Source: Stigmatella aurantiaca (GTDB taxonomy: Bacteria; Myxococcota; Myxococcia; Myxococcales; Myxococcaceae). From it: a stretch of 64,000 nucleotides of DNA. This document shows, piece by piece, positions 48,210 through 57,036 of this stretch. A program made the position numbers and the translations under genes. The notes beneath the pieces are model-generated. The model did not search any database, was not told the DNA's origin, and saw only the letters and a list, made by a program, of their open reading frames with translations. Location: NCBI RefSeq assembly GCF_900109545.1, contig NZ_FOAP01000003.1, positions 124,001 to 188,000 on the forward strand. Reading direction: 5' to 3'. Each line of letters opens with the position of its first letter. Position 1 is the first letter of the stretch.

Positions 48210-49622
48210 ATGAGCCGCACCGTCCTGCTGCTGTCCGCCGCCGCGCTGCTCGCCCTCGGGGCCCTGGCGCTGGGCCTGCCCAAGCCGCCCCCCGTCCTGG
48301 ACACCACCCACACGGTGGCCACCCCGGATGAGGAGGCCGCCACCGAGGTGCTCCCGTGGGTGGCCTCCTCGGGCTGGGGCCCCCTGACGCTGGAGGGCAA
48401 GCTGTCCGGGGCCTGGGTGCAGTCAGGCCCCAGCGAGGCCTTCGCCGTGCTGGAGGTGAAGGCCCGGGAGCCCAAGGAGCAGCGCCGGGTGCCCGCGAAC
48501 GTGGCGCTCGTCATCGACCGCTCCGGCTCCATGCGCGGGCAGAAGATGGATGACGCCAAGCAGGCCGCGCGCGAGTTCATCTCCCAGGTGCGCCCGGAGG
48601 ACCGGGTGACGCTGGTGCACTACGGCACGGACGTCACCGTGTTCCCCGCCACGCTGGCCACGGAGTACGAGCGCGAGCGGATGTACGCCTTCGTGGAGGG
48701 CATCGAGGATGGGGGCTCCACCAACATCAGCGGCGCCCTGGAGGCGGCGGCCGAGCAACTGAAGGGCGCCACGGAGTTCTTCAAGGTGAGCCGCATCATC
48801 CTCCTGAGCGACGGGCAGCCCACCGCAGGCCTGCAGCGCGAGGAGGAGCTGTTCGCGCTGGCGCGCACCCTCCGGGGCCAGGGCATCGCCGTGAGCGGCC
48901 TGGGCGTGGGCGCGGACTTCAACGAGAACCTGATGCAGGGCATCGCGGACCAGGGCGGCGGGTTCAGCGGCTTCTTGCGCTCCGAGCAGCTCGCCGAGGT
49001 GTTCACCCGCGAGCTGGAGCAGGCCACGCGCACGGTGGCACGCGCCGTGGAGGTGCGGCTCACCCTGCCGCCGGCCGTCCACTCCGTGGAGGTGATGGGC
49101 GTGACCGCCGTGCGCGAGGGCAACGAGGTGCGGGTGCCGCTGTACGACATGGCGGGCGGCCAGTCGGCGCGGCTGGTGGTGAAGCTGTCCCTGGAGACGG
49201 AAGCCTCGGACGACCCCCTGGAGCTGCTGGTGGCCACGGTGCACTACATCAATGTGGAGACGGACCGCCCGGCGGAGGCGCAGGTGGCGCTGACGGCGAA
49301 GTCCACGGAGAAGCCCAAGGTGGTGCGGGCCCACCTGGACAAGGATGTGCGCGTGCATGCGCACCGGGCCCTGGGCACCCAGCAGATGCGCGCGGCGGCC
49401 GAGGAGATGAAGCGGGGCAACCGCCAGAGCGCCCTGAGCCTGATGGGCAGTGCCCGGCGCTTCTTTGGCGCGAGCGCCTCGGCGCTGTCCGGGGACATCG
49501 AGGACCTGGACCGCACCCGGGACGCCTACGAGCACGCCCAGAGCGCCTCCGAGCAGAGGGATCACGCCCGCTCCCTCCAGATCAAGTCCATCAAGAACTT
49601 TGGGCAGGAAAATGCGTATTGA
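48210..49622 (+). CDS. VWA-domain protein, exported
   Basis: This 470-residue protein has an N-terminal signal or anchor helix (about 3-22) and a von Willebrand A domain (about 95-280) with the metal site DRSGSM, then Thr in GSTNISG and Asp in LLSDGQP. The C-terminal third (about 290-470) is strand-rich then helical. VWA domains mediate metal-dependent protein contact. It ends a few bases before a membrane protein gene on the same strand. Confidence 0.88.
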   Translation: MSRTVLLLSAAALLALGALALGLPKPPPVLDTTHTVATPDEEAATEVLPWVASSGWGPLTLEGKLSGAWVQSGPSEAFAVLEVKAREPKEQRRVPANVALVIDRSGSMRGQKMDDAKQAAREFISQVRPEDRVTLVHYGTDVTVFPATLATEYERERMYAFVEGIEDGGSTNISGALEAAAEQLKGATEFFKVSRIILLSDGQPTAGLQREEELFALARTLRGQGIAVSGLGVGADFNENLMQGIADQGGGFSGFLRSEQLAEVFTRELEQATRTVARAVEVRLTLPPAVHSVEVMGVTAVREGNEVRVPLYDMAGGQSARLVVKLSLETEASDDPLELLVATVHYINVETDRPAEAQVALTAKSTEKPKVVRAHLDKDVRVHAHRALGTQQMRAAAEEMKRGNRQSALSLMGSARRFFGASASALSGDIEDLDRTRDAYEHAQSASEQRDHARSLQIKSIKNFGQENAY

Positions 49623-49635
49623 GGGGATGACGACC

Positions 49636-50742
49636 ATGGCGCCCGCCCTCCAGCTGCTTCACCGTGAAGACTTCGAAACGCGCACCTTACGCGCATTGGT
49701 GGGAGGCGCCGCCGTGGGCGTGCTGGCCGCGCTGGCCGCGCGTGCCAACCTGCCCCTGAACCCCGGCTTCGCGGTGGTGGCCGCGGCGCTGGCCGGCGCC
49801 CGGCCCAAGCCAGGCACCCAGGCCCTGATGTGGGTAGGCCTGCCCCTGCTGGCGGCCTTGCCCTACCTCTTCCAGGCCGACGCGCCGGTGCCCCAGGCCC
49901 TCTCGGGCGCCCTCGCCGCGGCGATGGTGTGCTGGCTGGGCCAGGGCGGCGAGCGGGTGGGACCGCCCTCCCAGGTGGCCGCGGGCGCGGTGGCCTCGGG
50001 GCTCCTGGTGCCGGTGGGCCTGTACGTGCAGCAGGTGCTGGAGGCGCGCTTCTTCCCCACCGGGGGGCTGCTGGGCGCGCTGGTGGGCCACACGGCGGTG
50101 GCCCTCTTCTGGAGCGTGGGCACGTTGGCCTCGCACGTGACGGTGCACGGGGATGCGGTGGAGTCGCGCGGGGGCACGCTGGAGGAACAGGTGAGCGGCG
50201 AGGCCAAGACGCTGCTCGTGCGCACCCGGGAGCTGTACCGGCAGTGCCGCACGGTGGCCCTGAAGATGCGCCCGGGCGCAGGCCGCAACGAGCTGGTGGG
50301 CGTGCTGCAGAAGATGACCGGCGAGGCCTTCACCCTGGCCGAGACCCATGCCGAGCTGGAGGCCCAGCTGTCCGCCGTGGCGCCCCAGGACGTGCAGAAG
50401 CAGGTGGAGGACCTGCGGACGCGGGCCCAGGCCACCGGGGACGCGGTGGCGCGGCGGCAACTGGAGCTGGCGGCCTCCTCGCTGGGCGAGGAGCTCAACC
50501 GGCTGAACCTGCTGGCCAGCAAGCGGGAGCGCCTGCTGGCCCAGCTCCACGCGCAGGTGGCGCTGCTGGAGCGGGCCCGGGTGTCGCTGGTGGGCGTGGC
50601 CGGCAGCGAGGCCGGGGCCAAGGGGGCCCAGGCGGCCCACCTGGCCCAGCGGCTCGCGGCCCTGGGCCAGGAGAACCCGGCCCCTGCCGGCGAGGAGTCC
50701 CCGGCCTCGCCCACCGCGTCCGTCACGCGCTTGCGCGCGTGA
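49636..50742 (+). CDS. Membrane protein with coiled-coil tail
   Basis: This 368-residue protein has several hydrophobic helices in the first 160 residues (about 25-45, 60-80, 85-105, 115-160) and a long charged helical tail (about 180-345) rich in Glu, Leu and Gln, like a coiled coil. GAGGGG nine bases upstream favours the ATG at 49636; 49627 and 49612 are other starts. It follows the VWA gene and may work with it. Its stop abuts the stop of the convergent lipoprotein gene with no gap. Confidence 0.75.
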   Translation: MAPALQLLHREDFETRTLRALVGGAAVGVLAALAARANLPLNPGFAVVAAALAGARPKPGTQALMWVGLPLLAALPYLFQADAPVPQALSGALAAAMVCWLGQGGERVGPPSQVAAGAVASGLLVPVGLYVQQVLEARFFPTGGLLGALVGHTAVALFWSVGTLASHVTVHGDAVESRGGTLEEQVSGEAKTLLVRTRELYRQCRTVALKMRPGAGRNELVGVLQKMTGEAFTLAETHAELEAQLSAVAPQDVQKQVEDLRTRAQATGDAVARRQLELAASSLGEELNRLNLLASKRERLLAQLHAQVALLERARVSLVGVAGSEAGAKGAQAAHLAQRLAALGQENPAPAGEESPASPTASVTRLRA

Positions 50743-52050
50743 TTACCGGTTGCACTGCGCCCCACCGGCGTTGCCGGTGAAGACGTTCTGGAGCTCCTCC
50801 GCGACGTAGTCCGGCGCGGAGCCATTGAGCCCTATCGTGACGGCGATGCCGCACCCGGCCGAGCCGCTGAGCGTGCTGTGGCGCACGGACACTCCCAGGT
50901 CGCCATTCACGTTCAGGTTGCCGCCGCCCAGCAGGCCGAAGAGGGGCTGTCCCGCCTGAGCCACGGTGACGTACTCCAGCGACGTGTCCTGGGCGCCGTA
51001 GAAGAACAGCCCCGACCAGAAGCCCGCCGTGGCGCCAGTGGGACCGAAGCGGATGGGCGCCTGCGCGGTGCCCACGGCCTGGAGCCTGCCGGGAACGATG
51101 GTGCCGTTCTCGTCCTGGTAGCCAATGCTGATGTAGCCCTCCTCGGGCAGCCGCAGCTCCGTGCCCGGGCTCAACGTGAGCACCGGCGCCGCGGCGGAGC
51201 CCACCCGGAGGGCGTTGGGCAGGCCCAGGTCCATGACCTCGGTGAGCACGTAGGGCGCCCCTGCGTTGTGCCACGTCTGGCTGGTGGTGACCGTGCCTTC
51301 GAGCACGTGAATCTCATTGCGGGTGTTGCCGCTGATGGCGCTTCCCGCGGGCAGCGTGCCCACCTCGTTGGCGGTCGACTTCAGGGCAACGCCCTCGTTG
51401 TCCCGCAGGGTCAGCCCGAGGGAGCCCTCGGCGAAGCCGCCCCCCGTCAAAATCGCCCCGTGATTCGCGCTCCGCCGGACCGTGACCTCTTGGATGGAGG
51501 CAGGACGGAAGTTCTCCGGCGCCTCCTCGCCCCCCACGATGTGCAGCCCCGCGGCGTTCTGCTTCCAGAACTCAATGGTCTCCTCGTCGTCGCTGCTGAA
51601 GATGCCGCCCGCGTACTCGATGGTGGCGTGAGAGAAGCGCGAGTTCCCGGCCCCCGTCCCCAGCGTCACGCCCAGCCAGTGCCCGGGCTGGGGCGCATCC
51701 GCGTTGGCCGTGAGCAGCACCGGGGCCTCCTGCGTTCCCGCCACCCGCAGGGCGCCCAGCTCCCGGGGAGAGGTGCCGACGCTCAATCCCGACTCGCTCT
51801 CGAAGCGGACCTGCACGCCGGCCTCCAGGGTCAGCACGGGACTCTGGCTTCCGCCCACGAACAGCATCCCCTTCACCACGTGCGGGTTGCCCGAAGCCAG
51901 CCAGGTCTCATCGGACGTGATGAACCCCTCATGCACCGTGGGCCCGCCCGGCTGCGGGGAGGGGTTGGGGGTCTCGTCCTCGCCACCACATGCCCCCAGT
52001 GCCAGCACCGCGGGAAGCAATACGGACATCCACGCCTTGTTGCGCTTCAT
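50743..52050 (-). CDS. Beta-helix-like surface lipoprotein
   Basis: This 435-residue lipoprotein (lipobox LGAC, Cys about 21) has repeating strand motifs such as VLTLEAGVQVRFESESGLSV and VLTLSPGTELRLPEEGYISI, with Gly and Asn at turns. This resembles right-handed parallel beta-helix proteins found on myxobacterial surfaces. There is no catalytic motif I can name. A Pro-rich linker after the lipid Cys fits a surface tether. Confidence 0.8.
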   Translation of the reverse strand: MKRNKAWMSVLLPAVLALGACGGEDETPNPSPQPGGPTVHEGFITSDETWLASGNPHVVKGMLFVGGSQSPVLTLEAGVQVRFESESGLSVGTSPRELGALRVAGTQEAPVLLTANADAPQPGHWLGVTLGTGAGNSRFSHATIEYAGGIFSSDDEETIEFWKQNAAGLHIVGGEEAPENFRPASIQEVTVRRSANHGAILTGGGFAEGSLGLTLRDNEGVALKSTANEVGTLPAGSAISGNTRNEIHVLEGTVTTSQTWHNAGAPYVLTEVMDLGLPNALRVGSAAAPVLTLSPGTELRLPEEGYISIGYQDENGTIVPGRLQAVGTAQAPIRFGPTGATAGFWSGLFFYGAQDTSLEYVTVAQAGQPLFGLLGGGNLNVNGDLGVSVRHSTLSGSAGCGIAVTIGLNGSAPDYVAEELQNVFTGNAGGAQCNR

Positions 52051-52116
52051 CAGCCCAGTCCTTGTTGGAAATGCCCGGAGTATTCAGGGCGGCCTCAGGA
52101 CGGCAAGCAGGCAACC

Positions 52117-54837
52117 CTATTCACCCTGTCCTCGTGACAGGGAATGGCTCGACAGCCATTGCTGAGACTGCGCGCTTTGCGGGTGTTCCAATCGTTGCCA
52201 ATAAGTATGTGCTTGCGTGGCCAGCTCGCGGGCGCGCGGACGCCGTGTCTCGAATTCCCATAGGGTTTGAGCCAGCTCGAACTGCACCTCCGCGAGCGTG
52301 CCGCCCTGCGCATGGGACAGGGCCCGCTCCAGCAGGGGCAGGGCCTTCGCGGACGCGCCCTGCACCCGGTGCAGGTGGGCCAGGCCCCTCAGCGGATCCG
52401 CCACGCTGGGAGACTCCGGGCCCATCACCTTTTCAATCAACGCCAGGGATTGCGCCAGCCGCTGCTGGGCCTCCGGGTAGCGGCCCATGTCCGTCAACAC
52501 GAACCCCAGCACGCTCAAGGGCTCGCTCAGGAAGGGATGCTCGGGCCCCAGGACCTTCTCGATCAACGACTGGGCGCGCTCCAGGAGCCCCGCCGCCTCC
52601 GGCAACCTTCCCAGCCGCCAGAGCGAGGCGCCCTGGCTGATCAACGCGTGGATGAGGTACGGGTGCTCGGGGCCGAGCACTTCCTCCCAGAGCGCCTGCG
52701 CCTCGGCGAGCTGCGCCCGCGCCTCCTCGTACCGCCCCTGGAGAAACAGCGCGATGCCCTGGTTGCTGCGGAACCCCGCCACGTACGGGTGCTTCGGGCC
52801 CCGCACCTGCTCCCAGAGCCCCCGCGCCCGCTCGAAGGTGTCCCGCGCCTCGCCGTACTTCTCCTGCGCGTTGAGCAGCATGCCCAGCGCGTTGAGGGCC
52901 TCGGCCCGCGCCAGCACATCCCCCGTGCGCGCCGCCGCCGCGGCCGTGACGAGCTCCAGCCCCTTCGCCTCCTCATGGCGGCCCTGCCGGTTGCTCACCA
53001 GCAACACCAGGTGTCCCCAGGCGCGCGCCGCCAGCGCGTCATCCTGCCCTTTGGCGGCCAGGGGAATGGCCTCCCGGGTCAGGGCCTCGGCCCGCTTGAA
53101 CTCGCCGGAGCCCTCCAGGTTCTGTGCGAAGTGGTACAGGGCGCGCGCGTGCAAGGGCGCATAGGCGGCCTTCTCCACCTGGGGCAGCAGTTGCTCACCG
53201 AGCGCCAGCCCCTGCGCGTACTTGCCGGCCTCGTACAGCGTCTCCAGCCGGTCCACCTCCGCGTGGAGCGCCTCGGCCTGGGCCCGCACCTGGGGATCCT
53301 CGGGAGGGGGCACCGCCGCCGTCAGCGCCTGGGCGTCCGCGCAGTACGCCAGCGGCGGCAGGGCCTGGATGGCCTCCACCGCGCGCGGCACCAGCTCGGC
53401 GTCCGGCGCCCCCGCCAGCAGCCCGGTGACGGCGCGGAGCTGGCTGCGCCGCCGCTCCAGGCAATACTCCTGCAACACCGCCAGGCCGAGGGGCCGGGGC
53501 GCCTCCACGCGCGGCGACTCGCACGCCTCCACGCGCATCCGCGCCCAGGTCCCCGCGTAACCCTCCAGCGCCGCCACGGCCCGGTCCGCGGTGGCCTTCG
53601 CATAGGGCAGTCCCGTGCCCTCCAGCGATTGGCGGATCCGCTGCCGCACGTCCGCATCCCAGATGCCCTCCAACTGGCGCGGCAGCTGGGAGCAATCGGG
53701 CGCGGGCTCGCGGTGGCCCAGCCAACCCCACGCGGCCAGCGCCACCAGCCCCATGCCCGCCGAGGCCGCCAGGGCCGAGCGGATCCACACGCTCCGCCGC
53801 AGGGCCGGGTCGTCCGCCAGCGCCTTGAGCAGCACGGCCATGGAGGCCGGGCGCTGTTCGGGCTGGGGCGACAGCCCCTGGAGCACCGCGCGCAGGAGCC
53901 AGCCGGGCAGCTGCGGGGGCGGCGGCGCCACGCGGCCTTCGAGCCGGGCCAGGGTCCGCTCGCGGTCCGTGCTCCCGGCGAAGGCGGGCTGGCCACACAG
54001 CGCCTCGTAGAGCGCGACACAGAAGGAGAACAAGTCACTGCGCGCGTCCGCCGGGGCGCCCTTGAGCAGTTCGGGGGCGAGGTACCGGGGCGTGCCCACC
54101 ACGTAGCCCGGCTGGGTGAGCGAGGTGTCCCAGGCCCCGGGCGGCAGCGGCAGGGGGAGGCCCAGCGAGGGCCCCTCGGGCAGCGCCTCCGTGCGCGCCA
54201 CGCCGAAGTCCGTCACCCGGACGCGTCCATCCTGCCCCACCAGCACGTTGTCAGGCTTGAAGTCCCGGTGCACCAGCCCCGCCCCGTGCGCGGCGGCCAG
54301 CCCCCGGCCGGCGGCCAGGAACACCTCCAGCACCTCACGCCAGCTCCGGGGCTTCTCCACGTGCCACTGGCGCAGCGTCTGCCCCTCCACGTACTCCATG
54401 GCGATGAAGAACGAGCCGTCCTCCAATGCGCCCGAGTCGTAGACGGCCACCACGTGCGGATGGTTGAGCCGGGCCATGGCCTGGGCCTCGCGCACCATGC
54501 GCAGCTCCGAGTGGTCCTGGGCCGGCCCCGCCCGCGCGTTCAGCAGCTTGAGCGCCACGCGCCGGTCCAGCCGGACGTCATAGGCGGCCAGCACGATGCT
54601 CATCCCGCCCTCGCCCAGCCGGTCCAGCACCGTGTAGCGCCCGGCCACCGTGCGCCCCGGAGGGGGCACATCCCGCGGGGGCCGCCAGAGACTCGGGCTC
54701 GTCGCCGTCTTCTCGAAGGCCTCGGGGGTTTCCCAGGGAACAGGAGGCAGCGGCGGGGCGATGACCTGGGTGTCCTGGTCATCCGGCGTGGGGACCGGGG
54801 GACTGCTCTTCCTGTCCTCCTGCGTCCCGTCACCCAT
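52117..54837 (-). CDS. Ser/Thr protein kinase with TPR tail
   Basis: This 906-residue protein has a kinase domain (about 68-345) with P-loop GEGGMS, Lys97, HRDFKPDN (190-197) and DFG (210-212). A membrane helix follows (about 353-374). The C-terminal 500 residues hold TPR repeats of the kinesin-light-chain type, with recurrent GPEHPYLIHALISQGASL-like units. Its ATG overlaps the Imm52 gene stop by eight bases, so it is translated after the immunity protein. A role in toxin immunity or in signalling is not established; it may simply be coupled by genome compaction. Confidence 0.93.
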   Translation of the reverse strand: MGDGTQEDRKSSPPVPTPDDQDTQVIAPPLPPVPWETPEAFEKTATSPSLWRPPRDVPPPGRTVAGRYTVLDRLGEGGMSIVLAAYDVRLDRRVALKLLNARAGPAQDHSELRMVREAQAMARLNHPHVVAVYDSGALEDGSFFIAMEYVEGQTLRQWHVEKPRSWREVLEVFLAAGRGLAAAHGAGLVHRDFKPDNVLVGQDGRVRVTDFGVARTEALPEGPSLGLPLPLPPGAWDTSLTQPGYVVGTPRYLAPELLKGAPADARSDLFSFCVALYEALCGQPAFAGSTDRERTLARLEGRVAPPPPQLPGWLLRAVLQGLSPQPEQRPASMAVLLKALADDPALRRSVWIRSALAASAGMGLVALAAWGWLGHREPAPDCSQLPRQLEGIWDADVRQRIRQSLEGTGLPYAKATADRAVAALEGYAGTWARMRVEACESPRVEAPRPLGLAVLQEYCLERRRSQLRAVTGLLAGAPDAELVPRAVEAIQALPPLAYCADAQALTAAVPPPEDPQVRAQAEALHAEVDRLETLYEAGKYAQGLALGEQLLPQVEKAAYAPLHARALYHFAQNLEGSGEFKRAEALTREAIPLAAKGQDDALAARAWGHLVLLVSNRQGRHEEAKGLELVTAAAAARTGDVLARAEALNALGMLLNAQEKYGEARDTFERARGLWEQVRGPKHPYVAGFRSNQGIALFLQGRYEEARAQLAEAQALWEEVLGPEHPYLIHALISQGASLWRLGRLPEAAGLLERAQSLIEKVLGPEHPFLSEPLSVLGFVLTDMGRYPEAQQRLAQSLALIEKVMGPESPSVADPLRGLAHLHRVQGASAKALPLLERALSHAQGGTLAEVQFELAQTLWEFETRRPRARELATQAHTYWQRLEHPQSAQSQQWLSSHSLSRGQGE

Positions 54838-55558
54838 GCGACTTGGAACCCATGGGTTGAAGGGGCCTCAAAAGCCCCTTCCCTTCCAGCAGGGTATGGA
54901 CCCGGCCCGCCAGAGCCACATGCTCCGGATTGGAGACAGTGAACTTTTCTGGGGTCAGGACCACGAGCGACCCTTTGTCCTCCACTGCCTCAACCCTCAC
55001 GGGCTCGGGCAGCGGGGGGACCTTGCCCCGTGAGCCCGAGAAGTACATCACCCATCCGGTGAACGTGCCAGGCCGGGGGCGGTCGCCCCCCTGAGAGCTG
55101 TACGCATCGGATGTCGCAATCGCCCACTCAGGTTCCCACGCCAGCGCCAAGGCGCGCACGACTTCGGTCAAAAGAGAAGCACTCAGCAACCGCTCTGCAT
55201 GGGGACCCTGCTTGGGCGGCTTGAGCAAACAAACAGAGGTTGTCAGCGGCGAAGATGAACCGCAGGCCACATTGACGGTCGTTGTTTCATCTGGATGATC
55301 ACCCGCCCACAACCAGAAGTGGAAACCATCACCGATCCGATTCCTCTTCCGGCCGAACATCTTCAGGAACGCGGTGGCATCCGTGACGGCGCGCAACTTG
55401 CGCGCCTCCTCGAAGGAGTCCGCCGTTTCATGCCATCGGGTCCAGTCTGGGTTGCAATGGCCCAGCATGCTGAAGAAGCGCTCTGAGCGCCGGGCGCACT
55501 CCTCGGCGGACTCGTGGCGGGCCAACCAGTACGCCCCCGCATGGTAGGTCTCTCTCAT
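54830..55558 (-). CDS. Imm52-family immunity protein
   Basis: This 242-residue protein matches the Imm52 layout: start MRETYHAGAYW, then ESAEECARRSERFF, FHFWLWAGDH, AWEPEWAIATSD, GWVMYFSGSRGKVPPLP, and FTVSNPEHVALAGRV near the end. Imm52 proteins neutralise the toxin encoded just upstream on the same strand. Two 60-base blocks here (55201-55320) are about 55-57% GC, well below neighbours, which marks it as accessory. It lacks a signal peptide and so acts in the cytosol. Confidence 0.88.
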   Translation of the reverse strand: MRETYHAGAYWLARHESAEECARRSERFFSMLGHCNPDWTRWHETADSFEEARKLRAVTDATAFLKMFGRKRNRIGDGFHFWLWAGDHPDETTTVNVACGSSSPLTTSVCLLKPPKQGPHAERLLSASLLTEVVRALALAWEPEWAIATSDAYSSQGGDRPRPGTFTGWVMYFSGSRGKVPPLPEPVRVEAVEDKGSLVVLTPEKFTVSNPEHVALAGRVHTLLEGKGLLRPLQPMGSKSHG

Positions 55559-55573
55559 CGGTTGCCTATTTCT

Positions 55574-56938
55574 TCAAACCTGGGGGACATGGATGATCTC
55601 GATACCGATATCGTTGAAGCGAAAGAGTTTGCGGAGGGCCGCCGCGAATTTCTCTTCGGCAACGAGCCACCGGATGGGCCCCCCCTCAGCCGCAACCCAC
55701 TGGCGGCGGGCCTGCTCGACCACTTTATCGGCCCCCTTGAAGAAACCGACAGGGTCCAGATCCTCATCGATGAACTTCGCATACCCAGGGCCTTTGGCCT
55801 CCAGCAAGACTCCGTCCCGATACCCATCAAAGTCCGCTTGTTCTCCTCCTCCCTTGACCCGGTAGGCCGACCCCTCCGGAGCCCCTGTCACCTGCGCCTG
55901 ATACTTCCGGGCGCTCGCGGACATGCTCTCGTTCACCTGCACCCACGTGCCAGGCCCCCCTGAGGAAGCGCCCCCCGAGCCCGTGACAGCCATGGCCACG
56001 GCCGTGGGCGCCAACGTGAGCGCAAGCTGGCCCTCCACCACCGCCACTGCCCCCACCTGCTCCACCGCCGACAGCCTCAGCCCTACTTGGGCCGCTGCCA
56101 ATGCCGCCGCTTCCGGGAACCGCGGAAGCAAGGGCATCCGGGCCGCCAGCCACGTGGCAGTCCCACCGGTCCCACGGCTCACCGCCACCGTCACCGCCAG
56201 GATGAAGACTCGCGCGCCTTGGGTCCCCAGGGTTTGGCCGAACCTCTGCCCTGCCCTCTCCAAGTCCTCCACGGTGGTTGCCACGTCCGTGGCCCTCTTC
56301 AGTTCCACGCTGGCCTTCAACACCTCCAGGAAGGCGTCCACGCCCAGGTAGGCCATCATTACCGCGGCCACTACCGCCGCAGCCTTGGTGAACATGGGCT
56401 CGGGTGCCGCCGCCAACGCCACCCACGTCACCAACCCCGTGACGGCCGCTGCATAGAAAAGCTGAGGCGTGAGTGTCTCCTTCACCGCCTCGGCGATGCT
56501 CCTCTTGAGAGGCCGAAGTGACAGCCCCAGCGCCACCATCAGCCTGTCCCTGTCTCCCCACCTTCCCACATCCTCCAAGGGTGACAGACAGTCCTGGCTG
56601 GGCCCAGCGGCCGCGCAGACGCCCCCATGGCTCCTGCGAAGCAGGACATGCCATGCCATGTCCCCCTCATGGGCGGAATGGGAGGTACGCACCAGCCAGC
56701 GCGCCTGCATGGAGCGGATGGCCAGCGGCATTTCCAACACCAAAGCCCCCAGTGCCTCCTCGAACTCGTCCTCATGGATCTTCACGGACTTGTTCCAACT
56801 GGGCGCCGCGTACTCCCGCGCGGGCCCCTCTCCCGTCTCAAGCCGCACCCAGCGCGAGCTTCCGCACGCGCTGGCCACCACCAGCAGTAGGCCCCACGAG
56901 ATCCACCGGGCACTCATGAGCACCTTCCTGGAGGCCAT
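55574..56938 (-). CDS. SitA-like lipoprotein toxin with Tox-REase-5 domain
   Basis: This 454-residue toxin starts with a lipoprotein signal (Cys25, ASAC) and the block WVRLETGEGPAREYAAP, typical of SitA lipoproteins that myxobacteria pass to kin by outer-membrane exchange. A hydrophobic middle (about 165-215) precedes the C-terminal Tox-REase-5 nuclease domain (about 345-454), which has FDGYRDGVLLEAKGPGY, a D...EAK restriction-endonuclease site (EAK about 380-382). The Imm52 gene follows 15 bases downstream. Two starts have ribosome sites, 56938 and 56917. The target is likely DNA or RNA in a recipient cell without the immunity protein. Confidence 0.87.
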   Translation of the reverse strand: MASRKVLMSARWISWGLLLVVASACGSSRWVRLETGEGPAREYAAPSWNKSVKIHEDEFEEALGALVLEMPLAIRSMQARWLVRTSHSAHEGDMAWHVLLRRSHGGVCAAAGPSQDCLSPLEDVGRWGDRDRLMVALGLSLRPLKRSIAEAVKETLTPQLFYAAAVTGLVTWVALAAAPEPMFTKAAAVVAAVMMAYLGVDAFLEVLKASVELKRATDVATTVEDLERAGQRFGQTLGTQGARVFILAVTVAVSRGTGGTATWLAARMPLLPRFPEAAALAAAQVGLRLSAVEQVGAVAVVEGQLALTLAPTAVAMAVTGSGGASSGGPGTWVQVNESMSASARKYQAQVTGAPEGSAYRVKGGGEQADFDGYRDGVLLEAKGPGYAKFIDEDLDPVGFFKGADKVVEQARRQWVAAEGGPIRWLVAEEKFAAALRKLFRFNDIGIEIIHVPQV

Positions 56939-57036
56939 GCAGCATCTCCCTTGTACATGTGGGCCTTGCGCACGGCCCCTTCCTGACGGCAAGTCTTGGG
57001 GATTTGGCCCAGGCGGCTCGCGCCCGGGCCTTCCGC

